Source: Brachypodius melanocephalos (lineage: Eukaryota > Chordata > Aves > Passeriformes > Pycnonotidae). From it: 64,000 nucleotides of DNA. The notes under the pieces are model-generated. The model made no database searches and had not been told where the DNA came from. It saw only the letters and a list, made by a program, of their open reading frames with translations. Both the position numbers and the translations under genes were made by a program. Positions 38,901 through 53,030 of this stretch are shown here, in pieces. The stretch is taken from the NCBI GenBank assembly GCA_013398615.1, contig VZSR01003807.1, positions 21,136,950-21,200,949 of the forward strand, read 5' to 3'. Numbering within the stretch: position 1 is the stretch's first letter; each line of letters starts with the position of its first letter.

Positions 38901-41900
38901 TCTCCAGATACAGAGATCTGCTACAGATACAGTCTCCAGCTGTATCTTTCGGGCACTACATAATGTCTAGTGTCTCAGAGACCGAGGAGTTGCTCTTTGA
39001 GTAATGATGAAACCTGTTTTTAGTGTCTGTCTTCACTGTAGATGCCAAAATTGAAGGGTGGCGTTAGCCACTCCCTCAATTTCTTTCAAAGCCTACTCAG
39101 CTGTCTATCTAGAAATGCCTCCCACCCAAACTCCGCCTTTATAGGAATCGAGCAGAACTGTGGTCTCTTCCCACTGGCCAGTTTATTTCAAACAAATTCA
39201 GAAGTTTTTTAAGAAGGCAGAAGTACAAGTAGATCACAACTATGTAGCCTTTGTTCAGTTTGCAGCATGGATAGAGTTTGTTTGTGAATACCTTCCAAAT
39301 GCACTAAAAATTCAGAACTCAGAGCCAAGGAGTGTGACAGAGGTCTGCTTGGCCAGAGACCTGACTGATTTGTGTTACTTAACCTGAGCTGCAACATAAC
39401 ATGGCAGTTCTTTCCTACTGAGGCATGCCTAAGCCCTTTAAACACTGAGTTCTCCAAAGGCTCTATAAATTGTAGAATAATCTTGTATAAACCAGTGAGA
39501 TGGCATTGCTCAAAAATGTGTTTAAGGGCAGAGTATTAGGAGATACTAATTTCAGAACATCTGAACATGATGCATTTGTAAGCAGGCTCTTAGATTACTC
39601 CTAAAAGAACAATTATTTTCTTCCAATTATATTGCAGCTTGCAGATGCAAAGGCCACGGTTAATGGGGCACTGCACTGTAAATCCAGCAGACTAAGTCTG
39701 AACTTGCCTCTGTACTCTTCCCTTTCACCAAGAGAAAAGGGGAGACTGGGTGATTAAGGATGGTTGTGAGGTGGCACTGGGCACAACAGGGGCTGTAGCT
39801 ATTCCTTACTGGAGCTGAGCTCTGGACCATGGGCTGCTGCCACCAGTGCAGAGATTATGGAATCTGCTCCTTCAGAGGCTGATGGCATAGTGGCATTGGA
39901 CCAGCATGTCCTGCGTTCACCTGTGCTTGCCATATGGATGAATGATTCAGAAAAGCCCAAGAAAGCCCTCTTCTGTCACAATGTCCTGAGTGGTTAAATA
40001 AATCTGATATGAAACAGTTAAGTCCTGAAATGGTGGCCTGCCTTCTCTGCTAAACAAATTTACAGATAACCAAAAGTTGCCTTTGCAATCAAACCCCTCG
40101 ACACTAAGGAAAGTGATTGCAGAGGGTCTTCTGAGAACTAAATGTATTTACTGCTGATGTTTTTTATAAAATAGGTGTTTACAGGGCGTCAGAGAGTACG
40201 CCTGTGTATGATTCATAGCAAATGACCGCACATCAGAATTTTAAACTCTCTTTGCATGGTGACTTGCATACTAGCTTGGTTGAATGAAAGGAAGATATTT
40301 AGCTTTCTGCTGTAAATATACTTTACAATTAGCACTCTTAAATCAGAAAATGGGAAATGCAGCATAGCAAGCTCTGTTAACATTTATATAAACACCATTA
40401 ATCAAGAGCCTTCTGTATTGTATTCTCCTTGCACTTATGTTCCAAATTGACCATTCTGTTTGTCTTAGAAAATGTTTTCTGTTACAAAATCATCCTTATT
40501 TTTTAAATGGTTATGGTTGGAATTCCATTTTGATGGAATGATAGACATCTGGGACATTTTGAAATATGTACAACCAGTTCATTATTCATTGCACTGTAAC
40601 TAATAGAAATGAATGGAGGATTCTTCTGTACTTACTATTGTACAATTGATGTAGAACCTGATTAAACCTGCTAATGTGATGTATATATGGCTGGACAGCT
40701 GCTCTGAATTTTTTGGGTCCTTATAGAAACTTCTTAGGCACAGGTTGGCAACTCTTATGAGCAGTTTAGACAAAAGGCAAAACTAATTTTTTGTAGGCCA
40801 TTTGTTTTACCTTTTGGGATGAGAGAAGCGTTCTGCAAATGGAAAATAATGCCACATATTCTTTGTAGAACTACTCAGCTGCTTCCGAGAATACTTTCTA
40901 TCTTCAAATCAGATCTGCAATGGTAGACGCAGTATAGGAAGGCCTGAGAGAAGATGTCTGTCCCTGCTACTTGGTCAGTGACATTATCAAGGGACCAAGA
41001 AAGCGGGGATGAAGAAACTGGTGTAGGTATCCTAAACTTTCCTGTAGACAAAATCTACTTTACTTATTATCTCAGGAGCTAGAAGGGAGACACTTGATGT
41101 ATATCCTGTTCCATGTTCAGGATAAGTTGTTTCATTTTGCCAGCCTTCAAAAGATCTGTACACTTGAATGACTGCTGGACAGCACTGGGGTGAGACATGA
41201 GTTGTACTCTTGATAGAGAGATCATCTGCAATACTTCCATCAATTAACTCTCTCCCACAACATGCACGCACATGCACAAACAACCATACATTTGCTCAAT
41301 TTCTGTGGCTGTTTCCAAGATCTTTTTTTGTGTAGATGTTGTTCTTTGCATCCTGCACTGAACTTCTTTATTCAGCCTTCTGAGATGAAAATACCTCCAT
41401 GAAACCAGAAATAGATTTAACTAAATTTTCCTTGAAAATTTCTACTGCAAATCAGTGCTGAAGTCTGTGCTTAGATGATGATAATTTCTGACCTCAAGAC
41501 AGACTTGTAGATCTCCAAAGCATACATCATTCTAACAAAAATAGCATACTATGGGCTATACTGGAACTCAGAATAATGACATTTATCCAAAATGCATTCA
41601 ATGAAATGTTTGGTATGTCATTCTGTTTAACAGCTACAATTAGCAGAACTTCATTTGTTTGCTTCTTGTTATTACCTAATGAAAAAAAACCAGAAAGACA
41701 GCTTTCAAACTGGTATGTCAAACACTAAAGGGAATACATCACAGGCTAGTTATTCTGCTACTGTACTTACAAATTTTAGAGTAGTGAAATTTTTTTCATT
41801 AAATTAATTTATTTCCACTTTTTTTCCTCTTTTCATCTCTCATCTCAATTATTATTTTCTTTTTGTAAATCTCTTGTTAAGTACTTACAATCCTGCTGTA

Positions 41901-44900
41901 ATCTGTTGCCGCAGCATTTGCACAGCTGAAAAGAAAACATTACCGAATTGTCAGCGTGTTTTCAACTTCATTAAAGTTGACAACCTGGAAATCAGCTGTA
42001 CAGACTATATAACTACAGCTATGGGGAAATCTAAACTATTTTTCTGCCATTAAATCATCTTAACAGCAAGCAGCATACTCCAGAGTCAAGTTGCTCAGCT
42101 CACACTTTCGTGTTTCCTAAATAAGTTGCATTGAGAGAATTTGGAATTTGTCTCATCCATCTCTCTGGAAAAAAGCTTCTCCTTAATCACTATTTGAACT
42201 AGTGATAGATTGTCAGTGTAGCTGTGATGAGTTTACTGAGGACAACTGGTTTTGAGATTAAGTTTTAGCTGCTTCTACACTGGTTTTAAGAACTGAAATT
42301 TTTAAGGAACCAAGAGTCCTCGTCAAAGAGAACTGACTTTGCTTGATGCTGCTTAAACTACATCTTCGTTTCACTAAATTTTGTTCTTTTGGAAATGTCA
42401 TGTGTACACAAGTAGGTTGTTTTGATTTTTTCATAATTCACCAATTCAAACCATACTGCTTCCTTACAGGAATGTTTTGAAAGAGTGCAAACACTAAAGT
42501 TGGCACAAATAAAAGGCAGTGCAGTCAAGGAGAATTATTTTCCCTAAAAAAGGAAGAAGAAACTAATTAGTGATGCATGACTAGACCTTCAGGATTAGGA
42601 CAAAAGTATTTCAGGATTTGGTAGAAGAAAACAAATTACTTAATGCTAAGTTTGCAGCTGTCCATGCAAAGCTTGAAGGTTAGGATGGAAGAAAGTAGAA
42701 AGGTGCTATTTAGAGAAAAGTCTAATTAGAGTTCATCAAGATGAGCAGAATTGAACCATGGGAAAAGAGGCAAATTGTTTCTCAGACACAGCCAAGGTGA
42801 TATTTTCTATAAGAAATAGGAAACAATCTGAAAGTGATGCAAAGGGATTTCATGGAACAGTTTTAGAGACAGACACAAAAAGATATGCAAAATAAATGGT
42901 TCTTGGCCATTGGATGAATTTAAATCAAGAAATACATATAGAAGGAACAAAACAACAGCAGCTGCGGTTGTCACATGAAACCTCTCTAAGAGAAAGATAA
43001 GAGCAATTTCAGACAGGGAAGGACACAATAAGGATGAACAAAGACTGGAAAGGAGCCAAAAATTACTTCCTGGGTCAAAGGAATAATTTACAAAATATAT
43101 GTGATGGAAAGCTGTATCGCCAGAAATAAATGAAAAGGAAAAAAAGAAGTATGGAGGCAACAGCAAGGTATAAAAAGCAGTTGAAGGAAAGTGTGTGGCA
43201 GAGAACAGTCACAGGAAGCATGTAGTGTCTGTTGTTGGATAAGGATATTAATGAAATGTGTAAGAGCAGAGGCTTCTGCACAGAATAGGCAGAGAGAAAA
43301 ACACAATTCAGGTCCTTGCAGGAAGGTGTGGAAGATTTAGCAAGAGTGCAGCCACTTTCACTTTTGCTGCAATGCAGTATGAGAAAATGTATGTAAGCCT
43401 CATGGTTGTTACCTGAACTGCCCTGCCAGAATGGGCAGAACAACTCAGAATGTTGAATCTAAACCACAACATCCATATAGATTTTGTCAGCAAGGCTGAT
43501 AATGTAATAAAGGCCTACTGGGGAAATGCAGGTTTAGATGTAAGCATCTGGACAAGTCTGGATGCCTGTATGACAGCTGTGACAACAGAGCCATTCCTAA
43601 GAATACTTGTCTTAGCTTCAGGAAGCATGATAAAAATTTTATAGTCCATGGGATGCCTGAGAACTTGCCTTCCAGCACAAAAGATTGAGGAAGCTTTTCT
43701 TGGTGAGTTTAAGGGAGTCCTGATGCCTCCCAGACTCCAAGGATTCAGATACTTCTAAATACAGTGTGGCAGGGGACACCAGCAGCATATGGCTGAGCAC
43801 AAGTGAAAAGGAGGAGCCTCAGCAGTTGGGATTTCCAACACTGGTGTGAGATAAGAGAGTATGGACCTTCTATAGCTACCCAAATCAAGTATCAGAACTA
43901 AGGGTCTGTGCTGAGCCCAAGCTACTGTGCAGCGCCCAGTCTTCTCATTTTTCTGATAGGTTATGTGATTATACAGGACCTCATCCTTGGAGCAAGTGTC
44001 TCACTTCTCCTTTCTTCTTCCCTACAGCCCAGCTACCGTCTAACCAGCCAAAAGAACATCACTTACATGACCACTTCAGCAATTAAAGTATGATTTGGGA
44101 CACCATGTCAGACTGGACAATCTGAAGAAGAAGGAATTGAGGTACACAGTTTGTCTGTCTAGAAGACAACTCTCCCAGAATATACCTTCTCCTACACTCA
44201 TATAACACAAGTCCAGAAAGGGTACGGTGAAATATGAGGTGAAATGGAAGTCCTTGCTGTTGACAATCTAGTATATTGAGACACTCAACAAAAAACCTAA
44301 TGGCACAACTCATAAGATAGAGTGCCAGCTAAAACTGAACCACAGCAAAATAAAAACAAGTGCTGTGTGCATTACTTTGGCCAAACCTTAGGAAAAAATT
44401 CCTCTGGACCTGTTCAAACAAAGTGAAGACAATAAAGCATTCTCAAATCTCTAACTTTGTGCTGGAAAAATCAGAATCCATAGTAAATACAATGGTTTAC
44501 CTGTTAAGAGATTTATACAGATCCTTATTATGAAGCCCAAAATAGAAAACACATCTTATTGGGAAAATTTGATGAGAACTTTGAGAATACAGGGGCTGCA
44601 TCATTTTTAAGCCACAATAAATGGCAGCAACAAACTCACTGGATATGTTCCAGGGTATGTTCCTAGAAATTCAGGTCACAACACTGAGAAGGTAGATAAG
44701 CTGTAAATAGTGGACAAAGCAGTATTTTACAGGAGACACTTTGGGGGCATAAGGATTGAGAGCATAGAACTATCACAGGAAAATTATACTCAAATAGAAA
44801 AGAATTTACCACTGTCACTGGATGTCAGTACATACTGTGCAGTATAGCTGAAATAGATTACAAACCTTAGGGGATATTTTTGACAAATCTTAAGCTTCTG

Positions 44901-47283
44901 CATCATCTAGACTTTGCACATGATCATAAACCTACAAAGGCATGACTTCAAAGTGAAATACAAGCCCAGAAGAGAAATTCCTGTAGCAACACGAGCTGGT
45001 GGCTGAAAAAAAAAAAAAAGCTGCAGAAATGCTAAAGAAAAATAGAGAACATTAATGTGATGAATCTTTTAAAGGAATAGGTCAGGATGACTTATCCAAA
45101 ACCAAGTTCTCCTGTCCTATCAGGACCTCAGGAATGTGGAAAAACAAAGTTAAGCTTGAAAATAAATGTAAATAAAGCAGTGACACTGAAGAAAGGTCCT
45201 TCCAGGCATCTGCAAAGATTTATGGATCAGACAATAATGTTATGGGAAATCTGCGGACCAGGCATACTTCACCGGTTTCAAATGTGCATGAAGGACAAGA
45301 CATGGTTAGGACATGCTGATTTTTTTATATAGATATATATATATTTAATATGGCAATAATATGTGTACAACAGCATCTAAAGCATTTGAATAAGTGATCT
45401 GCATTAGTGAATTAATAGATACTTCCATTATGAAAACTGCTAGAGGCAGAAACAGAGGCTCTTATACTAACAGATGATGTACTTTGGAGAGCCCAGGAGC
45501 AATGGATAACTGACCTAGAGGATATCCTTAGCCTGGTTATTACTACAAAAATATGTTTGAGGCAGCTCCAATAGACAATGCACTGATGATCTCTGGATTG
45601 GGTGACACAAATGCGATGTTAATGAGCTAAAGCAGCAATAACAACCTCACTTCACACAATGAACCACAGGGTATATTTGAAAAATTTCCAAGCATTATTG
45701 TTTGGTTTATGTGCAGGCACACACAGCCCAATAGGGGCAGAGGCATCCACTGGCTCTGCTCACCCTCCCTGGGGCTGGCTGAAGGGCACACAACTCTGGC
45801 AGCAGATTCTGATACTGTTCAAGGTGGTCAAGAGTGCTACCTCTTTTGTTTTATTAAGCTGCTAAAACATGCTTCTGGAGTCAAACATTTCATCTTCACA
45901 GGCAAGCAGAAAGTGCAAAGCTGTAACCCCTGTGAAAAGACTGTGTTTTCCTTCCCAAAACCTTACACCAGGGTGAAATAAAACAGCTGAGTGAACAGAG
46001 GGGAAAAAATAGAAATATTACTTGTGATAAAAGTGCCAGTACACAAAATTCCCTCCAAAAGAGGATTATAAGAAACAGTGCCACTCCAATGAGATAACTG
46101 AACACCCTGGGCTGGGTGTTTCAGAGCCAGAGGAGGGGTTCATCTCTGTGTGAAATTGCAGATGCTTAAGACCCAGTTGTGTCTGTGTGAGTATGGCAGG
46201 TGTTGACCACACAGGCTCTGTTATGTGTGGAAGGTGATTTCCATCAAGCCATCTACCTCTGAGAAAACAAGCAACACAGCTCACAGCATTGTTTAGCCTA
46301 GTGACCATATATAAGAATGTGCAGAACAGACCACGATACAGGTGTGGGAAAAAATCCAAACTTAAAAATCAGGGGGCTTGTACAGCGTCTGCTAAGTTGT
46401 CTCCCTCCTTGGCTTAACCATATTAATTCCTAGCATCCTTATCCTGATTCAGATCCTGTGGTTTCCTTGAGCTTCATCTTCACTATGAAAACATGTATAC
46501 AGAGCTTCTGGTCAGAGACCCCAAAGATGCATTCACTCACAACATGAGACATTTACTCTACACAGCAAACTTCCTAAATGCATGTCCCATGCCTGGGCCT
46601 GTGTTCCCCATGGAAAGAGTGAACTGCATTGTTACACAGACTCAAATGGTAGCTGTGTCCACTTGCATCTGGGTCAGAAGTGGGGGAACTAACTTGTGGT
46701 TTGATCTTGTAAAAACTGACCAGGATCTTTCTTGATATGAAACATTCTCACGTGTGTCTCCACCTGATCTAAAGCCCCTTCACTCTTTAGGTCTCTTCCT
46801 CTGCCATACATACGTCTCCTTTCTAGTACTTGACTTCCTTTTTTAGGTCTTGAAGAACTTGTGGTGCCCTTTATAAGAAAGAAGTAGAACAGCACCAACC
46901 ACTTCCCCAGAGTGTCTAGGAGAATTCATCCTACACAGAAGTTCAAGACCTAGCAATTCACTGTGATAAGGTCCTCCAAATCTCAGAGGCAGCATTTGGG
47001 GTATTCTCTATTACAGACACCTTACTGTCTTACATCTTGAATTGTTTCCTATTGCCATTTATGCATTCAAGGCAGGTACTGAGCTGCATGCTGATTTAAG
47101 TATTCTACAAGCTGTGATTCTGGAACAGCATGTTTTTCAATTTTCTATGCTTAATCTTATATAACAGAGAAGTATAGAGACACTGAGTTTGTAAGAAGGG
47201 CCATGTTTGCCTTATGTGAAAAGTTCTGTTTACTGGTTGACAGGGATGGCTGCTGCAGCTCAGCAGGAAGCCACGTGTGTCCG
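32952..47283. other. intergenic, no gene seen
   Basis: This is long unique sequence with no recognised repeat. The longest open frame of the window (183 codons, minus, 36227-36778) lies here but has no recognisable motif and is within chance expectation. From about 42.5 to 43.45 kb the plus strand is purine-rich. The block at about 40.1-40.7 kb is AT-rich and non-repetitive, and could be conserved non-coding DNA. A TA-rich run lies near 45.33 kb and an A run near 45.01 kb. Confidence 0.55.
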
Positions 47284-47400
47284 AGTCACAGAAATGCTGA
47301 GGTAGGAAGGCAAGACACCTCTGCAGATGGGCTACTCCAACATATGGATGAGCAGGGATACTGAGCAGGTTGCCCAGGGCTGTTTCTCATTTGGTTTCTG
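47284..47400 (-). mobile_element. CR1 LINE fragment (3' end region)
   Basis: The plus strand reads TCACAGAAATGCTGAGGTAGG, then ACACCTCTGCAGATGGG, TACTCCAAC and TGAGCAGGTTGCCCAGGGC. This is the reverse complement of the CR1 3' UTR ('cagaatcacagaatg..tgaggttggaagg..acctctgcagatc..ctagtccaac..gcaggttgcccagg'). It is short and diverged, with small insertions. The orientation is minus. Confidence 0.85.
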
Positions 47401-49308
47401 AAATGCCTTTACATATCAGAGGTCAGCATTGTGACAAACAGCCTTAACTGACAAGTAACTTCAGGGCTACTATCACCATTTCCAATTAAGTACCAAAATG
47501 GCAAATGATGGGCTAAAAGAATGATGCACTTCCAGTCCAAGGAATCCTTTGTGCGTAAAAAGACATGGCAGCAGATTTTTTACATCAGCTTACAGTCTTA
47601 TTTGGAAAGATAACACCCAAGAGAGGTGATCTGCCTAAGGAATTAGGCCCTAGTTCTGATGAGTGTGAAGCTGTCATGTCAGCTTTGCCAGCTGAGCAAA
47701 TCAAACAACACAGCCCAGACTCAGTCAGCACATGAAGCAGTTTAAGGTGTGCTGCCATTTAATTTCTCTGTCCTGAGTTCCAAAGCCAGTAAGTAGTTCC
47801 CTGGCTTTTTCCATCAGTTTAGGGAAAATGTCTCCTCTTTAAGTTTTCTTCCCTTTCAGAAGCTGTTTTAGGCTGGCCTCATAAATATTAACCATTTTCC
47901 TCTTCAGGTTTTGAAGGATCCCTGGAAGATGCTGATTCTAGCTGGGGGGTTTCTCAACTGACCAATCAGAACAGGTAACAAGGGCTACCCAGCTGGTGGC
48001 TAGAAACAGCCTCTGCTCTCAGCCAAACACTGGGATCAAGCAGTGGAGACAGGCGTGGATAGCCTGGAAGCTGAGTGCTGTACTGACTCTGACACCCACT
48101 GCTAGCTGACAGCATGACTCACTGGTGTGACTCAGACCTGCAAACCCATCATGGATGTGTGAAGACTGCAAATTCCTCGGGGAGAGAATGCCCCAAACTC
48201 CTGTGTTGTGCTGCATTAAGACTCTCCAACTCCCCAACTAATATGTGCCACTGGAGTTCATCTCCAGCAGTGTGAGGATTGGCATTTGTAGACCTGAGAA
48301 AATGCAGTTGTATTGCAGCAATGCCAGACATTACATATCTGTAACGCTACCTTTTCAAGAGAAGAATTGTGAGTAATCCTTAAGTAATGGTTCTTGGTCA
48401 CTATCGGCATGGGCCAAGTAAAAGAAGGTTTTTAAACTTTCCATTAGTTTGAAATCCTGTTACACTTCTTTCAGGCTAATCTGATCCTAGATTACTCGCT
48501 CCAGAAGCCAATGCAGTAGGACAGCGCTGTCAGCTGTCACAGCCAAGAGAAATTGGAAGAAGACCTTTGTTCTGAGTCTGTCATTGCATGGGTTAGTAAT
48601 TTGTTCCTATGCAACACTGTTGATTTCCATTCTATTCAGAGCAGTTGAGACCAAAGCCTGACACTAATCTGGATGGAAGTTAAAATGAAGTTAGTTTGTT
48701 CGAGATGAGAAATAAAAGAGAAAAGACTCTGGAATTTTCACTCAGACAGCTATTAAACAACTTGGTACTTGATATTAAATGGTACCTGCTACTTGGGAAA
48801 AAAATACTATAAATGCCATTAAAAAATGTTGAAGGATTCTGAAGTTGCTTATTTAAATTTTGACTCTGCAAAAATTGCCAGGTCTTCTTTGAAAAAGAAA
48901 AAAACCAATCCTTTTGTTGTAAAATCAGTTTAGGCTCCCTGCCTTGAATTTTAACTCCCCATACCATGCTACAGCTGCAGTACATACTACCAGATACCTG
49001 GAAACCATCCAGGCCACCAGAGTACATGTACCATGCACACACCATGCCCCTAGATTTGGGTCCTATTGCCAAGCCTGTGGGTAATCCAGACCTCCTCACA
49101 GGTTTTTCCCTCTTTAATAAAAAGTGTCAGCAGTAAACAAGCAATGTGCTGGTAGCATTTCTGCAGATAGCTGTGCACAAAAGCCAAAGCCTGATGGTTA
49201 CCATGGGATTATCTCATTAAGCTTTTGCTGAATATACTGCATTCTTCAATGTCTGTTAATCTTTTCTACTCTTCTCCCTCTCCTCCTCTTCTCTTGCCCT
49301 CTGTGCAG

Positions 49309-49338
49309 GAACGTGAATTATATCAAACCCTGGAAATG
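49309..49338 (+). other. exon-like 30-base segment (candidate microexon)
   Basis: A polypyrimidine tract of about 45 bases ends in CTCTGTGCAG. It is followed by 30 open bases encoding ERELYQTLEM and a strong donor ATG|GTAAGAG at 49339. The length is a multiple of three, in phase 0. It is unrecognised, and could be a non-coding-RNA exon or a chance arrangement. Confidence 0.2.
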
Positions 49339-49584
49339 GTAAGAGAGCTGCTGTGCTCTTCACCCAGCAGTGTGGTTCCATGGTTGCATTTGGCTTCAAA
49401 AATCCTGTCCTTCAAAGGCATTGCTGTGTATTTTGGAAAAAAAAGAAATCAGCTACTGCACCTGTTGTTGTTTATGAATAATAATAAAAAGCTCTGAAGA
49501 AGGAGCATACTTACTTAATCTGCTCTCCTGCTGAGAATTGGATCAGGTTCTTGTTTTCCCTAAGCCACCTTTGTGTTCCTTTAG

Positions 49585-49782
49585 CAAGTGCAGGAGTCTT
49601 CAGATGGGTGTGTTTTACAGTGGCTCCTGCGAAGGGCTATTTACACCTCCAGAGAGGCACTTGAGCGTCCCAGTAGCAAAGATGGTTATTATTCCGTGAG
49701 AAGCAGTCCTTCCAGTTTGTGCACATGTCCTGTGGTTGCAGGAATGATCCCTAGGGAAGACTTGGCTCTACGGAAACATTAA
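49585..49782 (+). other. exon-like segment ending in a stop (candidate last coding exon)
   Basis: After the acceptor-like GTTCCTTTAG, 65 codons are open in the phase that would continue the 30-base segment at 49309-49338, then TAA. The translation includes LQWLLRRAIYTSREALERPS and SKDGYYSVRSSPSSLC. The family is not recognised, and no polyadenylation signal is obvious just downstream. It is weak without transcript or conservation data. Confidence 0.18.
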
Positions 49783-52700
49783 CAGCATCTTGTGCCTCAG
49801 CAGAAAGAGTTCTCTTCTTTTGGATTCAACAAAGAACATGGCATAACCCAGTATACCCAAACTGCCAGGGAGGCTGGTGCCACATTTTAATGCACATCCT
49901 TTTTTACTTAAAGGGTTTTCTTCCCCCTTAGCTCCTCAGGTAAAAGAGCCTGAGTGACAGATTTTCCCCACTGCTGTCCAAATCCCCAGTGTATTCCAGA
50001 CCTGTCAAGAAGATTGTCAGCTATTGAATTGCTCTCCTGCTATGGATGTTCCTATTTGGAGACAGCTGCTAGCCTGGGTCAGGCTGCCTGCACTGGCCCC
50101 AGGTGTTCTGTGGGCTGCAGCCCAGAGCTGCTGCTGCTGCTGTAAGCCCACGGTAGGTTTTAGAGAGCTGGGAAGGGAATTATGGTGACTTGCTGCTGGC
50201 ACATTCCTGTTAATGTGTTTACTCACTTTCTTTGGGATCTTATGAGAATTGCCAGTGAATTCAGATAACTGACAGGATCTTAGTTATAATTAGTAGCAAC
50301 TTCCATTCTGACACACGGGAAGGACTAACAGCATTTTTTCTTAAGGCAGAGTTGTTATGCTCTCCTCCAGAGAGGTACTTAAAAAAGTACATTTTCTAGC
50401 AAAAAGCCTCTCCCACTTGTTTAGGACAGATGGGAGAGGAAGGGATTCTGAAGTGATGGAGTTTGAGGGTAAGAAATTATTGTACAAACTGTCATGGAGC
50501 GTGGGCTGTCACAGATCAGCTATTTTTGTTATTACTGACATGCATCCGTTATATCAGGAACTCAAACAATATCAGAGCAGATGTGGGTGAAGTTTGTATT
50601 TCTGTGTTCATAAAAGCTGTGAAAAATCACAGGTAAATTAGCAGAAATTACATGTAAATGTAGAGACCTGAAACTCAAGGGCTGAATCAAATTGCTGAAT
50701 TTATTTAGCCTGATGAGCAAAGTGTACCTGTCCACAGGGTCTCATCACAAGGCAATGATTTTCAAAGGTCTTTTTGTTCCTCTTCAGAGGAATTTGAAAA
50801 AAAATAAACAATAATGGGCATTCAAAAAGGCCCAAGAAGCTAAATACCCAAGAAGAGTTTAAGATCTGCTGAGTTTCAGTGAAACTGGGGGTCTGATTTG
50901 AGGGTAACTCTCCTCACAAACACCACAGAAACGAAGTGGCTGAAGGAATGTCTTGGGGCGCTGAGTGCAGTTCTTTACAGCTGCAAACAGCCCATAATGT
51001 TTGAGAAGGTCCAGTCTGAAGGGCCCTTCAGCATCAGTGTTTCCTCAGAAAGTCTCTTTGCTATACAGGCCTGCAAGTCCTCCTAGGAATCTGCCCAGTC
51101 TCTTTCTCCAGGTTCTGTTATGGACTGTACAGATGAAAAGCAGATAATTCAGGGACAAAAAAATGGATGATGAACTTCCATTTCACAAATCTGGGGCCCT
51201 TATGAGTGCAGGTGACAGCAAAAGCACCTGGGAGGTCACCTGGGACAGTGACAAGTCAGCCATTTAAGTAGAATTTAACAACCTGAAATCAACAGAGCTT
51301 TTGGCCATAACTGTATGACTTCCAGGACAGGGGAGCTTTTTATGTTGTGTAAGTGGTTTTTAGGCCTGAGCATGGGGGTAGTTTTTGAGATTGATCCTGA
51401 TGGTTAACTTAACCGTGTGCTGGTGTTGTGGAATACTTTCGTGTCAATATTTTCCTGCTATTTCTCAGATGTGATGTGAATTAAAACAGAGACTGCAGAA
51501 GTGATTCCTACAGATGCAGACTTGCTCTTCCTGCTGGTGCCAGGAGGATGTGACCTCTTGGATGATGCCATTGGTCAGCTCTGGGTGCTACTAGTGATGG
51601 AGCCAACACAGGGAGTGGGAATTTTTGGGGCTCTGGCAGAAGCTGGGAGCAAGGATGTAGATGTTGCTGCCCTCACTGGTAGCCTCTGCTTGAAGGATTC
51701 TCTACTCCATTTGTGCCTACATCTGTCCCTGCTCAGGTGGCACAGCACCACTGACACACTGGATGCTTTTCCACTAATGATGTAGAGACCCTACTTGATT
51801 TTATTGGCACTCACCTGTGGTTCAGCTCAATAACTCAACGTGCCCATGAGAACTGAGCCTGATGGGGGGGCAACAATCTCAAGTGCTCAGGTGTGAGAAG
51901 GACAAGCTCAAGGGAACAGGACTGAAGGAGCTGTGCTAGTTTCTCATCTGTATCCTTTCACAGAGCAGAATATGTATGGGTTGTACACATCAGTGACTGT
52001 CAGGGTGGGAGTCTCACCCAGACAGAGTTTTGTCAGGAACTGCATTTCAGGCTGTAAAGTAATGAACAAGAAGCGTTTCTGCACAGGAGAAACTCCGACT
52101 AAGAAATGCCTTTGGCAAAAGTATTGGATTTCTAGAAGCACTGGATATTATTAGACTCTCTTTTGAGGTGGTGCTTTATCTTTCTGTTTACGTGCAAAAA
52201 TTTCCCTGCTGCTGAATTAGTTTGCTCAATGGAAATCTTATCAAGTCTGAGGAGCTGTGTGTAACTGAGCAAGAAGCTAGAAGGATGTGAAATATTTACC
52301 CTGAGAATTCTGGGTTACAACTAATATTTAACATGTATTTATAAAGGGAAAAGAGGTTATGTAGCAGATTCCTACTATCACATTGGCCAAATAGCTATGC
52401 AAATGTCTTTTGATTTCTCCCTAATACTCATGTTTTGCAGAAAGCCTCCCAGGGTGTTAATCCCCTGGGTGATATTAATTCACATGAAATGAAATACACA
52501 GAGGAGTGGGAATGATAGAAAGATTTTACTGGCACAAATGTGGCAATGAGCAAGTTATATGGGTCAGCACAAATGAGTACAGATAAAAGTTTTATGTCAC
52601 CATGTATTTCACAAATGCTGAGCATGAAAGGGAAAAAAAATCTCAATTTTTGTAGAGCATTTAAAAATTATTGAGGATAATGACTGTGGGCTTTTGTTTT

Positions 52701-53030
52701 TCAAGGAAAGCAAATATTCAGGCATCTTAATCACAAAGTATGAGATCTTGAAATCTCATTGAAACAAACAGCAAGATTCCCACTGGCCTTAATGGAGCTG
52801 GGATTTCATCCAAGTGGCCAACTATAGGAGACTCAAATAAGGGAAAATTGCATTTTAGAAACTGATTTTTTTTTTCTCTCTATTAATATGCAGATCTGTT
52901 ATTTTCACTCCAAAGGTTAATTCCGAGGCTACCTCAGACCAACAAGGAAGATTTTTGCATCCTCTTGAGATGCTATTTTTTTTTCCAATGGGGAAAAAAA
53001 CATAGCAAACATAGCTTGAATGAGAGGAGA

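Larger units (their letters stand above)
47401..53030. other. intergenic, with exon-like segments near 49.3-49.8 kb
   Basis: No recognised repeat or gene. Two plus-strand segments with splice-site-like borders are described separately. The open frames near 51.5-51.8 kb (both strands) and 51.9-52.15 kb have no motif I recognise. Confidence 0.5.

Noticed and set aside
48680..49099. Minus-strand frame considered as the NKAIN2 C-terminal exon because of an M-Y-like stretch
   Set aside because: The residues around it do not match the conserved NKAIN2 C-terminus.
51501..51785. Open frames on both strands near 51.6 kb
   Set aside because: The plus frame (94 codons) and the minus frame look protein-like in composition, but I recognise no family and see no splice context or frame-specific signal.
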